Shown here: piece after piece, positions 18,513-27,300 of the stretch
How the letters are laid out: each line of letters opens with the position of its first letter
Position numbering within the stretch: the first letter of the stretch is position 1
DNA from: Celeribacter indicus
GTDB lineage: Bacteria > Pseudomonadota > Alphaproteobacteria > Rhodobacterales > Rhodobacteraceae
Length of the DNA stretch: 64,000 nucleotides
Assembly: GCF_000819565.1 (NCBI RefSeq)
Contig: NZ_CP004393.1
Location: 723,001-787,000, forward strand
Direction of reading: 5' to 3'
Translations under genes and position numbers: made by a program
The notes under the pieces: model-generated
Seen by the model: only the letters and a program-made list of their open reading frames with translations
Database searches by the model: none
Told to the model about the DNA's origin: nothing

Positions 18513-18538
18513 GGGCGCAGGCAGGTCCGCCTGCGCCC
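18513..18538 (-). terminator. Perfect 10-bp hairpin between rpsP and bluB
   Basis: GGGCGCAGGC and GCCTGCGCCC pair perfectly around a 6-base loop. On the minus strand it is followed by a pyrimidine-rich TTCTCGTCTTC rather than a pure T run, so it may be an attenuating terminator or a processing/stability hairpin. Confidence 0.5.
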
Positions 18539-18576
18539 GGAAGGCGAATGATCGCTGGGGCGCGGGGCGCACCTGG

Positions 18577-18966
18577 TCACTCCTCGGCAGCGGCCTCTTC
18601 AGCCGGGGCGTTGGCGGCTTCTTCGGCGGCGGCGGCTTTTGCGGCCTTCTCTTCGGCGCGGTCCTGGGCCTTCTTGCCCGGAACGGCCTTCTTCGGGTTG
18701 CTGCGCTCTTTCTTCTCGAGCACGCCGGCGGCCTCGAGCATGCGGGCCACACGGTCGGTCGGCTGGGCACCCTTGTCGAGCCAGGCTTTCACGGCGTCGA
18801 TGTCCATCTGGACGCGCTGCTCGTTGTCCTTGGGCAGGAGCGGGTTGTAGACGCCGAGCTTCTCGATGAAGCGGCCGTCGCGCGGCATGCGCGAATCGGA
18901 GGCGACGATGCGGTAGAACGGGCGCTTCTTGGAGCCGCCGCGGGCGAGACGGATTTTCATAGCCAT
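18577..18966 (-). CDS. rpsP: 30S ribosomal protein S16
   Basis: A 129-residue S16: [38 protein letters not shown] and the [14 protein letters not shown] region. The last ~45 residues are an Ala/Glu/Lys-rich tail common in alphaproteobacterial S16. The annotated start MAMKIRL has a second ATG two codons in. First ribosomal gene of the rpsP-bluB-rimM-trmD cluster. Confidence 0.95.
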   Translation of the reverse strand: MAMKIRLARGGSKKRPFYRIVASDSRMPRDGRFIEKLGVYNPLLPKDNEQRVQMDIDAVKAWLDKGAQPTDRVARMLEAAGVLEKKERSNPKKAVPGKKAQDRAEEKAAKAAAAEEAANAPAEEAAAEE

Positions 18967-19001
18967 GGTGATTTCTCCTTGATATCAGCTATTTGATGGG
19001 G

Positions 19002-19322
19002 TCATTCGACCCCGTCGTCCTGGTGTTTCTCGTGGTGGTGAATGACTTCCCGAATGATGAATTTCAGGAAGGCCTTTGCGAATTCCGGGTCGAGATCCGC
19101 GCGTTTGGCGAGGTCTTCGAGCCGGGCAATCTGTTTCGCTTCCCGCGCCGGATCGGAGGGGGGAAGGTCGTTCTCGGCCTTGAGCCGGCCGACGGCCTGG
19201 GTGTGCTTGAACCGCTCGCCCAGCGTGTAGACAAGGATCGCGTCGAGCCGGTCGATGCTCTCGCGGTGCTCCTTCAGGATCGCCGCGGCGCGTTGCGTGT
19301 CGTCGGTCATGTCATGGCTCAT
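19002..19322 (-). CDS. Chorismate mutase, AroQ (type II) family
   Basis: About 106 residues, all-helical. Motifs RESIDRLDAILVYTLGERF, FKHTQAVGRLKAENDLPPSDPAREAKQ (in two parts) and FAKAFLKFIIREVI contain the conserved Arg/Lys/Gln positions of AroQ. It converts chorismate to prephenate for Phe/Tyr synthesis. The start at 19322 is supported by AGGGAG about 10 bases upstream; in-frame ATGs exist at 19310 and 19358. It lies between the GNAT gene and rpsP in the same orientation. Confidence 0.85.
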   Translation of the reverse strand: MSHDMTDDTQRAAAILKEHRESIDRLDAILVYTLGERFKHTQAVGRLKAENDLPPSDPAREAKQIARLEDLAKRADLDPEFAKAFLKFIIREVIHHHEKHQDDGVE

Positions 19323-19386
19323 CGGGGCAGTTCTCCCTGTCGGATCGGCGTCTGACATGCGTCGGACTTCTGTCGGGCAAAGCGGA

Positions 19387-19938
19387 TCATGCGTAGGCCT
19401 CCATCCCCCCGTCCCCGAGCGCGTCGGGCGAGGGGTGGCGATAGACGACGCAGTGGTCCGCGTTCTCTCCCTCGGGCCGCGCGGCCTCCGGGTCGGGGGT
19501 CGCGCCGAGACGTTCGGCCAGTGCGATGGAGCGGGCGTTCCGCGGCGCGATATAGGAGACGAGCGTGTCGCGCCCCATCTCCCCATAGGCATAGTCGCGC
19601 GCGGCCTGCGCCGCCTCCTGCGCATAGCCCCGGCCCTCGAACCCCTCGACGAGGAACCAGCCCAGTTCGAGCTCGGGAAAATGCGGGAGCCTGCCGAGCA
19701 CGACCTGCCCGACGAAGGCGCCGGTGCCGCGCTCCTCCACGCCCCAGGCGCCGTGGCCGAAGAGGTGCCATTGCGCGATATCGCTGCAAAAGGCGAACCA
19801 CGCCTGGCGCCGGGTCAGCGGCCCGTTCATGTGCTGCGAGCGTTCGGAGGCGAAGACGTCGGCATAGGGCCCGAAATCCTCGATCCGGTGCGCGCGCAGC
19901 CTGAGGCGCTGAGTTTCTATGACCGGGGCGTCGCTCAT
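19387..19938 (-). CDS. GNAT-family N-acetyltransferase (RimJ/RimL-like)
   Basis: A 183-residue protein with the RimJ/L-type opening IETQRLRLRAHRIEDF, WGVEERGTGAFVGQVVLGRLP, the acetyl-CoA loop GFEGRGYAQEAAQAARDYA (consensus Q/RxxGxG/A as EGRGYA) and NARSIALAERLGA. Such proteins acetylate protein N-termini or small molecules; the target is unknown. It starts 4 bp after the ffh stop, so it is co-transcribed with ffh. Confidence 0.85.
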   Translation of the reverse strand: MSDAPVIETQRLRLRAHRIEDFGPYADVFASERSQHMNGPLTRRQAWFAFCSDIAQWHLFGHGAWGVEERGTGAFVGQVVLGRLPHFPELELGWFLVEGFEGRGYAQEAAQAARDYAYGEMGRDTLVSYIAPRNARSIALAERLGATPDPEAARPEGENADHCVVYRHPSPDALGDGGMEAYA

Positions 19939-19942
19939 CGGC

Positions 19943-21460
19943 TCACTTCTTCTTGCCGAGACCCGAGAGGTTGGAGGGAAGGCCCATGCCGCCGCCGCCG
20001 AGCCCCGGAAGCCCGCCCGGCATGCCCTTGGGCATCGCGCCTTGCAGCGCCTTGGTGGCCTCCGCCATCTTCGCCGGATCCATGTCTTCGAGACCTTGCG
20101 GACCGCCCTTGCCGAACATGCCCTTCACGGCCTGTTTCAGCATGCCGCCCTTGCCCATCTTGCCCATCTTCTTCATCATGTCCGCCATCTGGCGGTGCAT
20201 TTTCAGAAGCTTGTTGAGTTCGGACACCTCGAGGCCCGCCCCCGCCGCGATCCGCTTCTTCCGGCTCGCCTGCAACAGGGCGGGATTGGCGCGTTCCTTC
20301 TTGGTCATGGAATTCACCAGCGCGATCTGGCGGGCGATGATCTTGTCGTCGAAGCCCGCGTCCTGCACCTGCTTCGCCATCTTGCCCATGCCCGGCATCA
20401 TGCCCATGATGCTTTCCATGCCGCCCATCTTCTGCATCTGCTCGAGCTGCATCTTCAGGTCGTTCATGTTGAACTGACCCTTCTGGAAGCGCTTGATCAT
20501 CCGCTGGGCCTGTTCGGCCTCGATCGTCTCCTGCGCCTTCTCGACGAGGGCCACGATGTCGCCCATGCCGAGGATGCGGCCGGCGATCCGCTCCGGGTGG
20601 AATTCCTCGAGCGCGTCCATCTTCTCGCCCAAGCCCACGAACTTGATCGGCTTGCCGGTGACCGCGCGCATCGACAGGGCCGCGCCGCCGCGCCCGTCGC
20701 CGTCCATCCGGGTCAGCACGACGCCGGAAATGCCGATGCGGTCGTCGAAATTCTCCGCCGTGTTGACCGCGTCCTGGCCGGTGAGGCCGTCGACCACGAG
20801 CAGCGTCTCGCGCGGGGAGGTGATGGCCTTCACCTCCTCGACTTCCGCCATCAGCGCCTCGTCGATGGACAGGCGGCCGGCGGTGTCGAGCATGTAGACG
20901 TCATAGCCGCCCATGGTCGCCTGTTGTTTCGCGCGTCGGGCGATGTCGGCGGGGGACTGGCCGGGCACGATCGGCAGGGTGTCGACCCCGATCTGTTCGC
21001 CCAGGATCCTGAGCTGGTCCATGGCGGCGGGGCGGTAGACGTCGAGCGAGGCCATCAGCACGCGCTTGCCCTGCCGGTCCTTCAGCCGCCGGGCGAGCTT
21101 TGCCGTGGTGGTCGTCTTGCCGCCGCCCTGAAGGCCGACCATGAGGATCGGGGCAGGCGGGTTGTCGACCTTGAGCGTCCCGATCTCCTCCTCGTCGCCC
21201 GCCAGCACATGCACGAGTTCATCGTGGACGATCTTGACGACCTGCTGGCCGGGGGTGACGGATTTCGTCACCGCCTGGCCGGTGGCCTTGTCCTGCACCG
21301 CCTTGACGAAATCGCGCGCGACGGAGAGAGACACGTCGGCCTCGAGAAGCGCGACGCGGACCTCGCGCAGGGCGGTCTTCACATCGTCCTCGGACAGGGC
21401 ACCCTGTTTGGTGAGCTTGTCGAAGACGCCGGAGAGGCGGTCGGACAGATTTTCAAACAT
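19943..21460 (-). CDS. ffh: Signal recognition particle protein Ffh
   Basis: A 505-residue SRP54: N-domain from MFENLSDRLSGVFDKL, GTPase G1 GLQGGGKTTTTAKLA, TAGRLSIDE, TRMDGDGRGGAALS and GLGEKMDALEEF, then a Met-rich M-domain and a Gly/Met-rich tail. It binds signal peptides of membrane proteins with 4.5S RNA and delivers them to FtsY. The frame is open to 21655; the start at 21460 matches the family. It is the first gene of the long minus-strand series that continues to rpsP. Confidence 0.95.
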   Translation of the reverse strand: MFENLSDRLSGVFDKLTKQGALSEDDVKTALREVRVALLEADVSLSVARDFVKAVQDKATGQAVTKSVTPGQQVVKIVHDELVHVLAGDEEEIGTLKVDNPPAPILMVGLQGGGKTTTTAKLARRLKDRQGKRVLMASLDVYRPAAMDQLRILGEQIGVDTLPIVPGQSPADIARRAKQQATMGGYDVYMLDTAGRLSIDEALMAEVEEVKAITSPRETLLVVDGLTGQDAVNTAENFDDRIGISGVVLTRMDGDGRGGAALSMRAVTGKPIKFVGLGEKMDALEEFHPERIAGRILGMGDIVALVEKAQETIEAEQAQRMIKRFQKGQFNMNDLKMQLEQMQKMGGMESIMGMMPGMGKMAKQVQDAGFDDKIIARQIALVNSMTKKERANPALLQASRKKRIAAGAGLEVSELNKLLKMHRQMADMMKKMGKMGKGGMLKQAVKGMFGKGGPQGLEDMDPAKMAEATKALQGAMPKGMPGGLPGLGGGGMGLPSNLSGLGKKK

Positions 21461-21533
21461 TGGCGGTCTCCCTGCCGTATTGACGTTGTGCTCCATCTGG
21501 GGACGAAGCGGCGAAATTGAAAGGCCAACACAG

Positions 21534-21612
21534 GTTGCCCCCGTGGGCGCAACGCGCTGACGGGGGGCGATCCTGGCCTCAGCCTGAGGACCGGAAGGTC
21601 TGACGCTTCCGG
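21534..21612 (-). promoter_or_regulatory. Structured leader candidate upstream of ffh
   Basis: Between ffh and the divergent glycosyltransferase lie overlapping inverted repeats: GTTGC/GCAAC (21534-21538 with 21549-21553), which competes with CCCCCGT/ACGGGGG (21538-21544 with 21560-21566); CCTCAG/CTGAGG (21577-21589); and CCGGAAG/CTTCCGG (21591-21597 with 21606-21612). Mutually exclusive stems in the probable 5' UTR suggest a regulatory leader. Which strand is transcribed is inferred. Confidence 0.35.
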
Positions 21613-21744
21613 GAAATTTGGACCGCTCTCTACGCGCGTGCGCAGGACGAGTCAAGGGAGGCGGTGGAAAACCCTGTTCCGGCGCGCGATCCCGCGCTAG
21701 GCTGTGGCGCGACCAGGTCCGGGACTATTCGCGGGAGTATTCGG

Positions 21745-22551
21745 ATGGAGACTGCCCATCGCGCCGCGTTCGAGACCGCCGCTCCGGAGGCGGGGGTGCT
21801 CTTCGTCGCCAGCGGCCCGGATTACGTCGACCTTGCGGTCCAGTCCGCGCGGTCGCTGCGCGCGCATGAGCCGGGGATCGCCATCGACCTCGTCACCGAC
21901 CTGCCGGAGAACCTGCCTGCCGGGCTTTTCGACCGGGTGAGCGCCTGCCCCGATATGCACCCGCGCGAAAAGCTGCGCGCGATGCCCGCGACCCGGTTCG
22001 CACGCACGCTCTACGTGGATTGCGATACGCTCTTTCTCGCCCCGCTCGGCGATCTCTTCGGCCTTCTCGACCGTTTCGACTGCGCGCTGGCCCATGACGT
22101 GCGGCGCGACTGGGAGCTGATCCGGCAGGGGCGGGACCATGTCACGCCCTATGCCTTTCCCCAGCACAATTCGGGCGTCCTCCTCTATCGTCGTTCCGAG
22201 GCGATGCTCGCCTTCCTCGCGGAATGGGCGGCGCGCTTCTTCGCGGATGACACGATCTCCCGCGATCAGGTGATCCTCAAGGACCTCCTGTGGGAAAGCG
22301 ACCTGCGCTTCTACGTGCTGCCGCCGGAGTTCAACCTGCGGCGGGTGACGCATCTCGACGCCTGGGAACCGCTCGACGCCGTGCCGACGATCCTGCATTC
22401 GCACCGGCTCCAGGATCACATGCGCGCGGGAACGGAGCGGATCTCCACGCCGGGCGACCTGCTGCGGGTCGAGCGGGCGGCGCTTGCGGAGGAATGGGCG
22501 GGTGTGCTGCCGGAGGCGGCAAGGCGCTGGTCGGCGCTGCGCCGGGGGTAG
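21745..22551 (+). CDS. Putative glycosyltransferase with GT-A fold
   Basis: A 268-residue protein. LYVDCDTLFLAPL contains a DxD metal/nucleotide-sugar motif (about residue 92), preceded by REKLRAMPATRFARTLY, and followed by NSGVLLYRRSEAM and SRDQVILKDLLW, an arrangement seen in GT8-like transferases. Donor and acceptor are unknown. The start is set by GGGAG at 21733-21737; an in-frame ATG exists at 21664. It stands alone, divergent from ffh. Confidence 0.65.
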   Translation: METAHRAAFETAAPEAGVLFVASGPDYVDLAVQSARSLRAHEPGIAIDLVTDLPENLPAGLFDRVSACPDMHPREKLRAMPATRFARTLYVDCDTLFLAPLGDLFGLLDRFDCALAHDVRRDWELIRQGRDHVTPYAFPQHNSGVLLYRRSEAMLAFLAEWAARFFADDTISRDQVILKDLLWESDLRFYVLPPEFNLRRVTHLDAWEPLDAVPTILHSHRLQDHMRAGTERISTPGDLLRVERAALAEEWAGVLPEAARRWSALRRG

Positions 22552-22624
22552 CCCCCTTGCATCTTCGAACGTCTGGCGTCAGAACCCCAGCAGAGTGTTC
22601 CTTTCCGCACATGAGGCCGCGCCT

Positions 22625-23515
22625 ATGTCCGTCGAAAACTGGGATGAATTCCGCACCGCCTTCCAGGTGGCGAAACTCGGCACCGTGTCGGGGGCCGCGC
22701 AGGTGCTCGGCGTCCACCATGCCACCGTTATCCGCCATATCGACGCGCTCGAGGCCCGCCTCGGGGTGAAGCTGTTCCAGCGCCACGCGCGCGGCTACAC
22801 GCCGACCGAGGCCGGGCTCGACCTGCTGAAGGTCGCGCAGACCACCGACGACCAGTTTTCCCAGCTCGTCTCCCGCATCAAGGGGCGCGGCGAGGAGGTG
22901 GCGGGGGAGATCGTCATCACGACCCTGCCCGGCATGGCCGGGCTCATGGCGCCGGTGCTGGCGGATTTCCAGCGCGAGCATCCCAATCTCGTGGTGCGCT
23001 ACCTTGCGGGAGAGCGCGTCTTCCGCCTCGAATACGGGGAGGCGCATGTCGCGATCCGGGGCGGGCGGCCGCCGCAGGAGCCCGACAATGTCGTGCAGCC
23101 CTTCTATTTCCAGCAATACGGCCTTTACGCGCACAAGGACTATCTCGACCGCTGCGGTCGGCCGGGGCCGGAGCGGCTCGCCTGCGACCTGAACTTCGTC
23201 GCGCTCGACAATCTCGAAAGCCGGGCGCCCTTCATGGTCTGGTTCCGGGAGAACATCGCGCCCGAACGCGCGGCCTTCCGCGTCTCCGATCTCGACGCCA
23301 TGGTGCAGGCGATCCTGTCGGGGGCGGGGGCGGGCTTCCTGCCGACCTGGCTGGCGCTGAACGAACCCGATCTCGTCGAGCTCAAGGCCCCGCGCGAGGC
23401 CTGGGGCAGCCAGACCTGGCTCGTGACCCATGTCGACCTGCACCGCACGCCGAAGGTCCAGGCCTTCCTCAGCTTCCTCAAGACGCGGGCGAAATCCTGG
23501 CCGGGCGGGGCGTGA
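22625..23515 (+). CDS. LysR-family transcriptional regulator
   Basis: A 296-residue LTTR. HTH at residues 4-62 (FRTAFQVAKLGTVSGAAQVL, then HHATVIRHIDALEARLGVKLFQR), then an effector-binding domain. It lies upstream of and co-directional with the EamA transporter gene (69-bp gap), which it may regulate. Effector unknown. Confidence 0.88.
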   Translation: MSVENWDEFRTAFQVAKLGTVSGAAQVLGVHHATVIRHIDALEARLGVKLFQRHARGYTPTEAGLDLLKVAQTTDDQFSQLVSRIKGRGEEVAGEIVITTLPGMAGLMAPVLADFQREHPNLVVRYLAGERVFRLEYGEAHVAIRGGRPPQEPDNVVQPFYFQQYGLYAHKDYLDRCGRPGPERLACDLNFVALDNLESRAPFMVWFRENIAPERAAFRVSDLDAMVQAILSGAGAGFLPTWLALNEPDLVELKAPREAWGSQTWLVTHVDLHRTPKVQAFLSFLKTRAKSWPGGA

Positions 23516-23584
23516 ACCAGAGGCTGGACGCCGCCGCGGCCGTCGTCTAGACCCTCCTGCGCAGACGCAATCCGGAGATCTCCC

Positions 23585-24499
23585 TTGGCGCATCACGCAA
23601 CCGCCGCCGACCGGCGCAACGGGCATCTGGCGATGCTCGCCTTCTCCTGTCTCGTGGCGGGCTCCTTCTCGCTCGGCGCGATGGCCGCCAACGAGATCTC
23701 GCCGCTGGCCCTCAACGGCGTGCGCTTTGCCGCCGCCGCCGTGATCGTGGGCGTGCTCGCGCAGGTGACGGGCGGCATCCCGCGCGCCGCCCTGCACCAG
23801 CCCTGGCGCTACATCGTGCTCGGCGGCATCTTCGCGCTCTATTTCGTCATGATGTTCGTCGGGCTGAAGACGGCCGAGCCGGTCTCCGCCTCCGCCGTGT
23901 TCACGCTCACCCCGCTCATCGCCGCGGGCTTCGGCTATCTTCTCATGCGCCAGATCACCACGCCGCGCATCGCCGCCGCGCTGGTCATCGGCGCGGCGGG
24001 GGCGCTCTGGGTGATCTTCCGGGCCGATCTGCGCGCGCTCATGGCCTTCCATGTCGGGCGGGGCGAGGCGCTCTATTTCATCGGCGTCGTCGCCCATGCG
24101 CTCTACACCCCGCTCGTGCCGCGCCTGCATCGCGGCGAGGGGACCTTCGTCTTCACCTTCTTCATCCTCTCGGGCGCCGCGCTCGCCATCCTCCTGTTCG
24201 GCTGGCGCGACATCGTCGCGACCGACTGGGCGCATCTGCCCGCGATCGTCTGGATCGCCCTCGGCTATATCACATTCTTCGCCACGACGATCACCGCCTC
24301 GCTGCTGGCCTTCGCCTCCGTCCGGCTCGAGAGCGCGAAGGTGATGGCCTATACCTATCTCGTCCCCACCTGGGTCATCGTCTGGGAGGTCCTGCTCGGA
24401 CACGGCGTCCCGGCCCCGCGCCTGCTCGGTGGCGTCGGCCTCACCGTGCTTGCCCTGCTGCTGCTGCTCAAGCACGAGGACCGCGGGCGGGAGGGCTGA
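23585..24499 (+). CDS. EamA/DMT-family transporter
   Basis: A 304-residue protein with ten predicted membrane helices in two EamA repeats (GAMAANEISPLALNGVRFAA opens the first; AEPVSASAVFTLTPLIAAGF and RLESAKVMAYTYLVPTW close each repeat). It probably exports a small metabolite. It starts at TTG 23585 with GGAG 7 bases upstream; no ATG is close. It follows the LysR gene. Confidence 0.85.
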   Translation: MAHHATAADRRNGHLAMLAFSCLVAGSFSLGAMAANEISPLALNGVRFAAAAVIVGVLAQVTGGIPRAALHQPWRYIVLGGIFALYFVMMFVGLKTAEPVSASAVFTLTPLIAAGFGYLLMRQITTPRIAAALVIGAAGALWVIFRADLRALMAFHVGRGEALYFIGVVAHALYTPLVPRLHRGEGTFVFTFFILSGAALAILLFGWRDIVATDWAHLPAIVWIALGYITFFATTITASLLAFASVRLESAKVMAYTYLVPTWVIVWEVLLGHGVPAPRLLGGVGLTVLALLLLLKHEDRGREG

Positions 24500-24556
24500 G
24501 GGAACCTTCGCCCCGCCCGGCACGTTTTGCCCCAGACACCAGACAGGAGAGACCTC

Positions 24557-24625
24557 ATGCACAGCATCATCTATCTTGTCGGTCTGATTGTGGTTGTGGG
24601 CGCGATCCTCAGCTTCGTGTTTTAA
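24557..24625 (+). CDS. 22-residue hydrophobic membrane peptide
   Basis: ATG at 24557 with AGGAGAG at 24545-24551 opens a 22-codon frame that is almost one transmembrane helix (IIYLVGLIVVVGAILSFVF), ending in TAA. The good ribosome-binding site, hydrophobic pattern and independent position between genes argue that it is real. Tiny single-helix proteins of this type recur in Rhodobacterales; none has a role I can name. Confidence 0.55.
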   Translation: MHSIIYLVGLIVVVGAILSFVF

Positions 24626-24695
24626 AGATCGACAGCGGTATTCCGGCAAGCGCGCGCGGACCGGCCCGGTTTGCGCGCGTTTCCCGTTTCCGGCC

Positions 24696-25022
24696 TCAGC
24701 CCTCCGGCAGTTCGGCGGCGAGGAAGCGTTCGAGCGCGTCGAGGTCGATCTCCTCGATCTGTCCGAACCCCTTCATCCAGACCGAGGCCGCGCGCATCGC
24801 GTCGGGCTCGAGCTTGCACCATTTGACCCGGCCGCGCTTCTCCTGCGCGATCAGCCCGGCCCGCGTCAGGATCGCGAGATGCTTGGACACCGCCGCGAGC
24901 GACATCTCGAAGGGGTCGGCCACATCCGTCACCGCCATGTCGTCCTCGAGCAGCATGGTCAGGATCGCCCGCCGCGTCGGGTCCGCGAGTGCCGCGAAGA
25001 TGAGATCGAGATCCTGTGCCAT
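24696..25022 (-). CDS. ArsR-family winged-helix regulator
   Basis: A 108-residue ArsR-type protein. Winged-helix: IFAALADPTRRAILTMLLED, MSLAAVSKHLAILTRAGLI, KRGRVKWCKLEP. No obvious metal-binding cysteine pair is seen, so it may sense a non-metal signal. The start at 25022 matches the family; a near-perfect operator candidate lies 33 bp upstream. It is divergent from the ATP synthase operon. Confidence 0.85.
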   Translation of the reverse strand: MAQDLDLIFAALADPTRRAILTMLLEDDMAVTDVADPFEMSLAAVSKHLAILTRAGLIAQEKRGRVKWCKLEPDAMRAASVWMKGFGQIEEIDLDALERFLAAELPEG

Positions 25023-25054
25023 GGCATGAGCGTTAGAACCGCGCCGCAGTTTGG

Positions 25055-25070
25055 TCAACCATCCGGTTGA
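25055..25070. promoter_or_regulatory. 6-4-6 inverted repeat, probable ArsR operator
   Basis: TCAACC-ATCC-GGTTGA lies 33 bp upstream of the ArsR-family start, a typical position for autorepression. Confidence 0.5.
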
Positions 25071-25193
25071 ATGACGAAAACCTGCGTCCCCGGCGCCGCC
25101 CGACCCGCCGCGTCCCCGGCCTGTGCTTTTTGCTGCCAAAAATACTCAATTATAACAACATCATAACGCGCATCCCCGCCGGCCGATTCAGCG

Positions 25194-25222
25194 TTGACTC
25201 TGATCCACCCCCCGCATAGCTT
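25194..25222 (+). promoter_or_regulatory. Candidate promoter of the atp F0 operon
   Basis: TTGACT (25194-25199) and TAGCTT (25217-25222) are 17 bp apart and end 29 bp before the atpI start. The -35 is close to the sigma-70 consensus. Confidence 0.5.
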
Positions 25223-25251
25223 GCCGCCAACTGACCGAGGGGGCTTTCTCC

Positions 25252-25605
25252 ATGACCGATCCGCACGATCCTGGGCGTCTGCGCGCTCTGGAAGAGCGGC
25301 TCGAGAAGGCGAGGGCGGCGCACCAGCCGAAGGTCTCCCGCGGCGAAGAGCACTTTTCCCAGGCGAACATGGCCTGGCGGATGGTGACGGAACTCGTGGC
25401 CGGTCTCCTGATCGGTCTCGGCATGGGGTGGGGCCTCGACCGGCTCCTCGGGACGTCCCCGATCTTCCTCGTGCTGTTTATCGGATTGGGTCTCGCGGCC
25501 GGCGTCAAGACGATGATGCGCACCGCCAGGGAGATCGAGAAGGATCAGGCCCGAGCGGCCGGAGAGAACAACGCGGGGACGCCCGCAAGTGACGAGAGGG
25601 ATTGA
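25252..25605 (+). CDS. atpI: AtpI, ATP synthase assembly/accessory protein
   Basis: A 117-residue protein: charged N-terminal helix, then two membrane helices ([33 protein letters not shown], split by a short loop; [16 protein letters not shown]). AtpI helps assemble the c-ring or import Mg2+. First gene of the F0 operon; its TGA lies just before the atpB start. Confidence 0.88.
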   Translation: MTDPHDPGRLRALEERLEKARAAHQPKVSRGEEHFSQANMAWRMVTELVAGLLIGLGMGWGLDRLLGTSPIFLVLFIGLGLAAGVKTMMRTAREIEKDQARAAGENNAGTPASDERD

Positions 25606-25607
25606 AC

Positions 25608-26363
25608 GTGGCGACTGAAGCGCATGGGTCCGAAAGCGGCCTGACCTTCCACCCGATGGACCAGTTCGAGGTCCTGCCGCTCTTCGGCGACGGTCCGGTG
25701 CACTGGTACACCATCACCAACGTGACGCTCTGGATGGCGGTCTCGGTGATCGGCGTCCTCCTCCTGCTCGTGGCGGGATCGCGCGGCCGCGCCATGGTGC
25801 CGTCGAAGGGCCAGTCCATCGCGGAACTGACCTACGGCTTCGTCTACAAGATGGTCGAGGACGTGACCGGCAAGGATGCCGTGCGCTATTTCCCCTACGT
25901 CATGACGCTGTTCATCTTCATCGTCTTCGCGAACATGCTGGGCCTGCTGCCGATGGCCTTCACCACGACCTCCCATATCGCCGTCACCGGCGTGCTGGCG
26001 CTGCTCGTCTTCCTGTTCGTGACGATCCTCGGCTTCGTGAAGAACGGATCGAAATTCCTCGCCCTCTTCTGGGTCAGCTCCGCGCCGCTCGCCGTGCGCC
26101 CGCTGCTTGCGGTGATCGAGCTGATTTCCTACTTCGTGCGTCCGGTGAGCCATTCCATTCGTCTCGCCGGCAACATGATGGCGGGGCACGCCGTGATCAA
26201 GGTCTTCGCGGGCTTCGCCGCCATCGCCGCGATCTCGCCCGTCTCCGTGCTGGCCATCACCGCCATGTACGGCCTCGAAGTGCTCGTGGCCTTCATCCAG
26301 GCCTATGTGTTCACCATTCTGACCTGCGTCTATCTCAAGGACGCGCTGCACCCGGCTCACTGA
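25608..26363 (+). CDS. atpB: ATP synthase F0 subunit a
   Basis: A 251-residue membrane protein. The proton-channel helix [18 protein letters not shown] contains the essential arginine. The GTG at 25608 ([11 protein letters not shown]) is preferred because GAGAGGG lies 7 bases before it; a TTG at 25602 in the same frame would overlap the atpI stop. It forms the stator half-channels beside the c-ring. Confidence 0.93.
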   Translation: MATEAHGSESGLTFHPMDQFEVLPLFGDGPVHWYTITNVTLWMAVSVIGVLLLLVAGSRGRAMVPSKGQSIAELTYGFVYKMVEDVTGKDAVRYFPYVMTLFIFIVFANMLGLLPMAFTTTSHIAVTGVLALLVFLFVTILGFVKNGSKFLALFWVSSAPLAVRPLLAVIELISYFVRPVSHSIRLAGNMMAGHAVIKVFAGFAAIAAISPVSVLAITAMYGLEVLVAFIQAYVFTILTCVYLKDALHPAH

Positions 26364-26421
26364 TCCGGGGCCAAAGGTCCGAACCCTTTTCAAGCCCATT
26401 CCAACGTAAGGAGATACACCA

Positions 26422-26658
26422 ATGGAAGGCAATATCGCAGAACTCGGCAAATACATCGGCGTCGGCCTGACCGCCATCGGCATGGGTGGCGCTGCCATCG
26501 GTGTGGGCAACGTCGCCGGCAACTACCTGTCCGGTGCTCTGCGCAACCCGTCCGCCGCCGCGTCGCAGACCGCGACCCTCTTCATCGGCATGGCCTTCGC
26601 GGAAGCGCTCGGGATCTTCTCGTTCCTCGTCGCGCTCCTGCTGATGTTCGCCGTCTGA
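26422..26658 (+). CDS. atpE: ATP synthase F0 subunit c
   Basis: A 78-residue hairpin of two helices with the glycine-rich first helix and the polar loop RNPSAAA. The proton-carrying carboxylate is Glu61 ([11 protein letters not shown]). No sodium-binding set (Gln/Ser/Thr) is obvious, so it is probably proton-driven. AAGGAG precedes the start. Confidence 0.95.
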   Translation: MEGNIAELGKYIGVGLTAIGMGGAAIGVGNVAGNYLSGALRNPSAAASQTATLFIGMAFAEALGIFSFLVALLLMFAV

Positions 26659-26774
26659 TCGGACGCTCCATCCTTACGGCAGGGTGGGTCCGTCGCGGAC
26701 CCGCCCTCGCGTAGACCGGGGGTTTCGGTCTCCCGGCGCGCTCGGGGGATCAGGGTCAGAGCCAGGAGAAGAAG

Positions 26775-27296
26775 ATGGAACCAGACGTACACGGGGCGGC
26801 TGAGAGCGCGGGGATGCCGCAGCTCGATTTCAGCACCTTCCCCAACCAGATTTTCTGGCTGCTCGTCACGCTCGTCGTGATCTATTTCGTGCTGTCGAAA
26901 ATCGCCCTGCCGCGCATCTCCGCAGTGCTCGCGGAGCGGTCCGGCACGATCATGAACGACATTGCCGCCGCCGAGGAGCTCAAGCTCAAGGCGAAGGAGG
27001 CCGAGGAGGCCTATAACCGCGCTCTCGCCGAGGCGAAGGCCGAAGCGCAGCGCATCTCCAACGAGACCCGCGCCGCCATCCAGGCCGATCTCGACGCCGC
27101 CACGGCCAAGGCCGATGCGGAGATTTCCGCGAAGGCCGCCGAGTCGGAAAAGGCGATTGCAGAGATCCGCGACGGCGCGCTCGAGAGTGTCAAGGACGTG
27201 GCCAAGGACACGGCGAAGGAAATCGTCGCGGCCCTCGGCGTGTCTGCCGACGCCCGGACGATCACTGCGGCCGTCAACGCGCGGATGAAAGGCTAG
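26775..27296 (+). CDS. atpF': ATP synthase F0 subunit b'
   Basis: A 173-residue protein: one membrane helix ([20 protein letters not shown]) and a long charged coiled coil. With the next gene it forms the b/b' peripheral stalk, typical of photosynthetic bacteria and alphaproteobacteria. GGAGAAG precedes the start. Confidence 0.9.
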   Translation: MEPDVHGAAESAGMPQLDFSTFPNQIFWLLVTLVVIYFVLSKIALPRISAVLAERSGTIMNDIAAAEELKLKAKEAEEAYNRALAEAKAEAQRISNETRAAIQADLDAATAKADAEISAKAAESEKAIAEIRDGALESVKDVAKDTAKEIVAALGVSADARTITAAVNARMKG

Positions 27297-27300
27297 GGAC

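Noticed and set aside
21576-21612. Possible 4.5S/SRP RNA near ffh, because of GACCGGAAGGTC
   Set aside because: The SRP core needs an asymmetric loop after GGAAG (as in GGAAGNAGC); here the sequence forms a plain hairpin instead.
22331-24649. 772-codon minus-strand open frame over the LysR and EamA genes
   Set aside because: Composition is repetitive and charged, no motif is seen, and two well-supported genes lie on the opposite strand.
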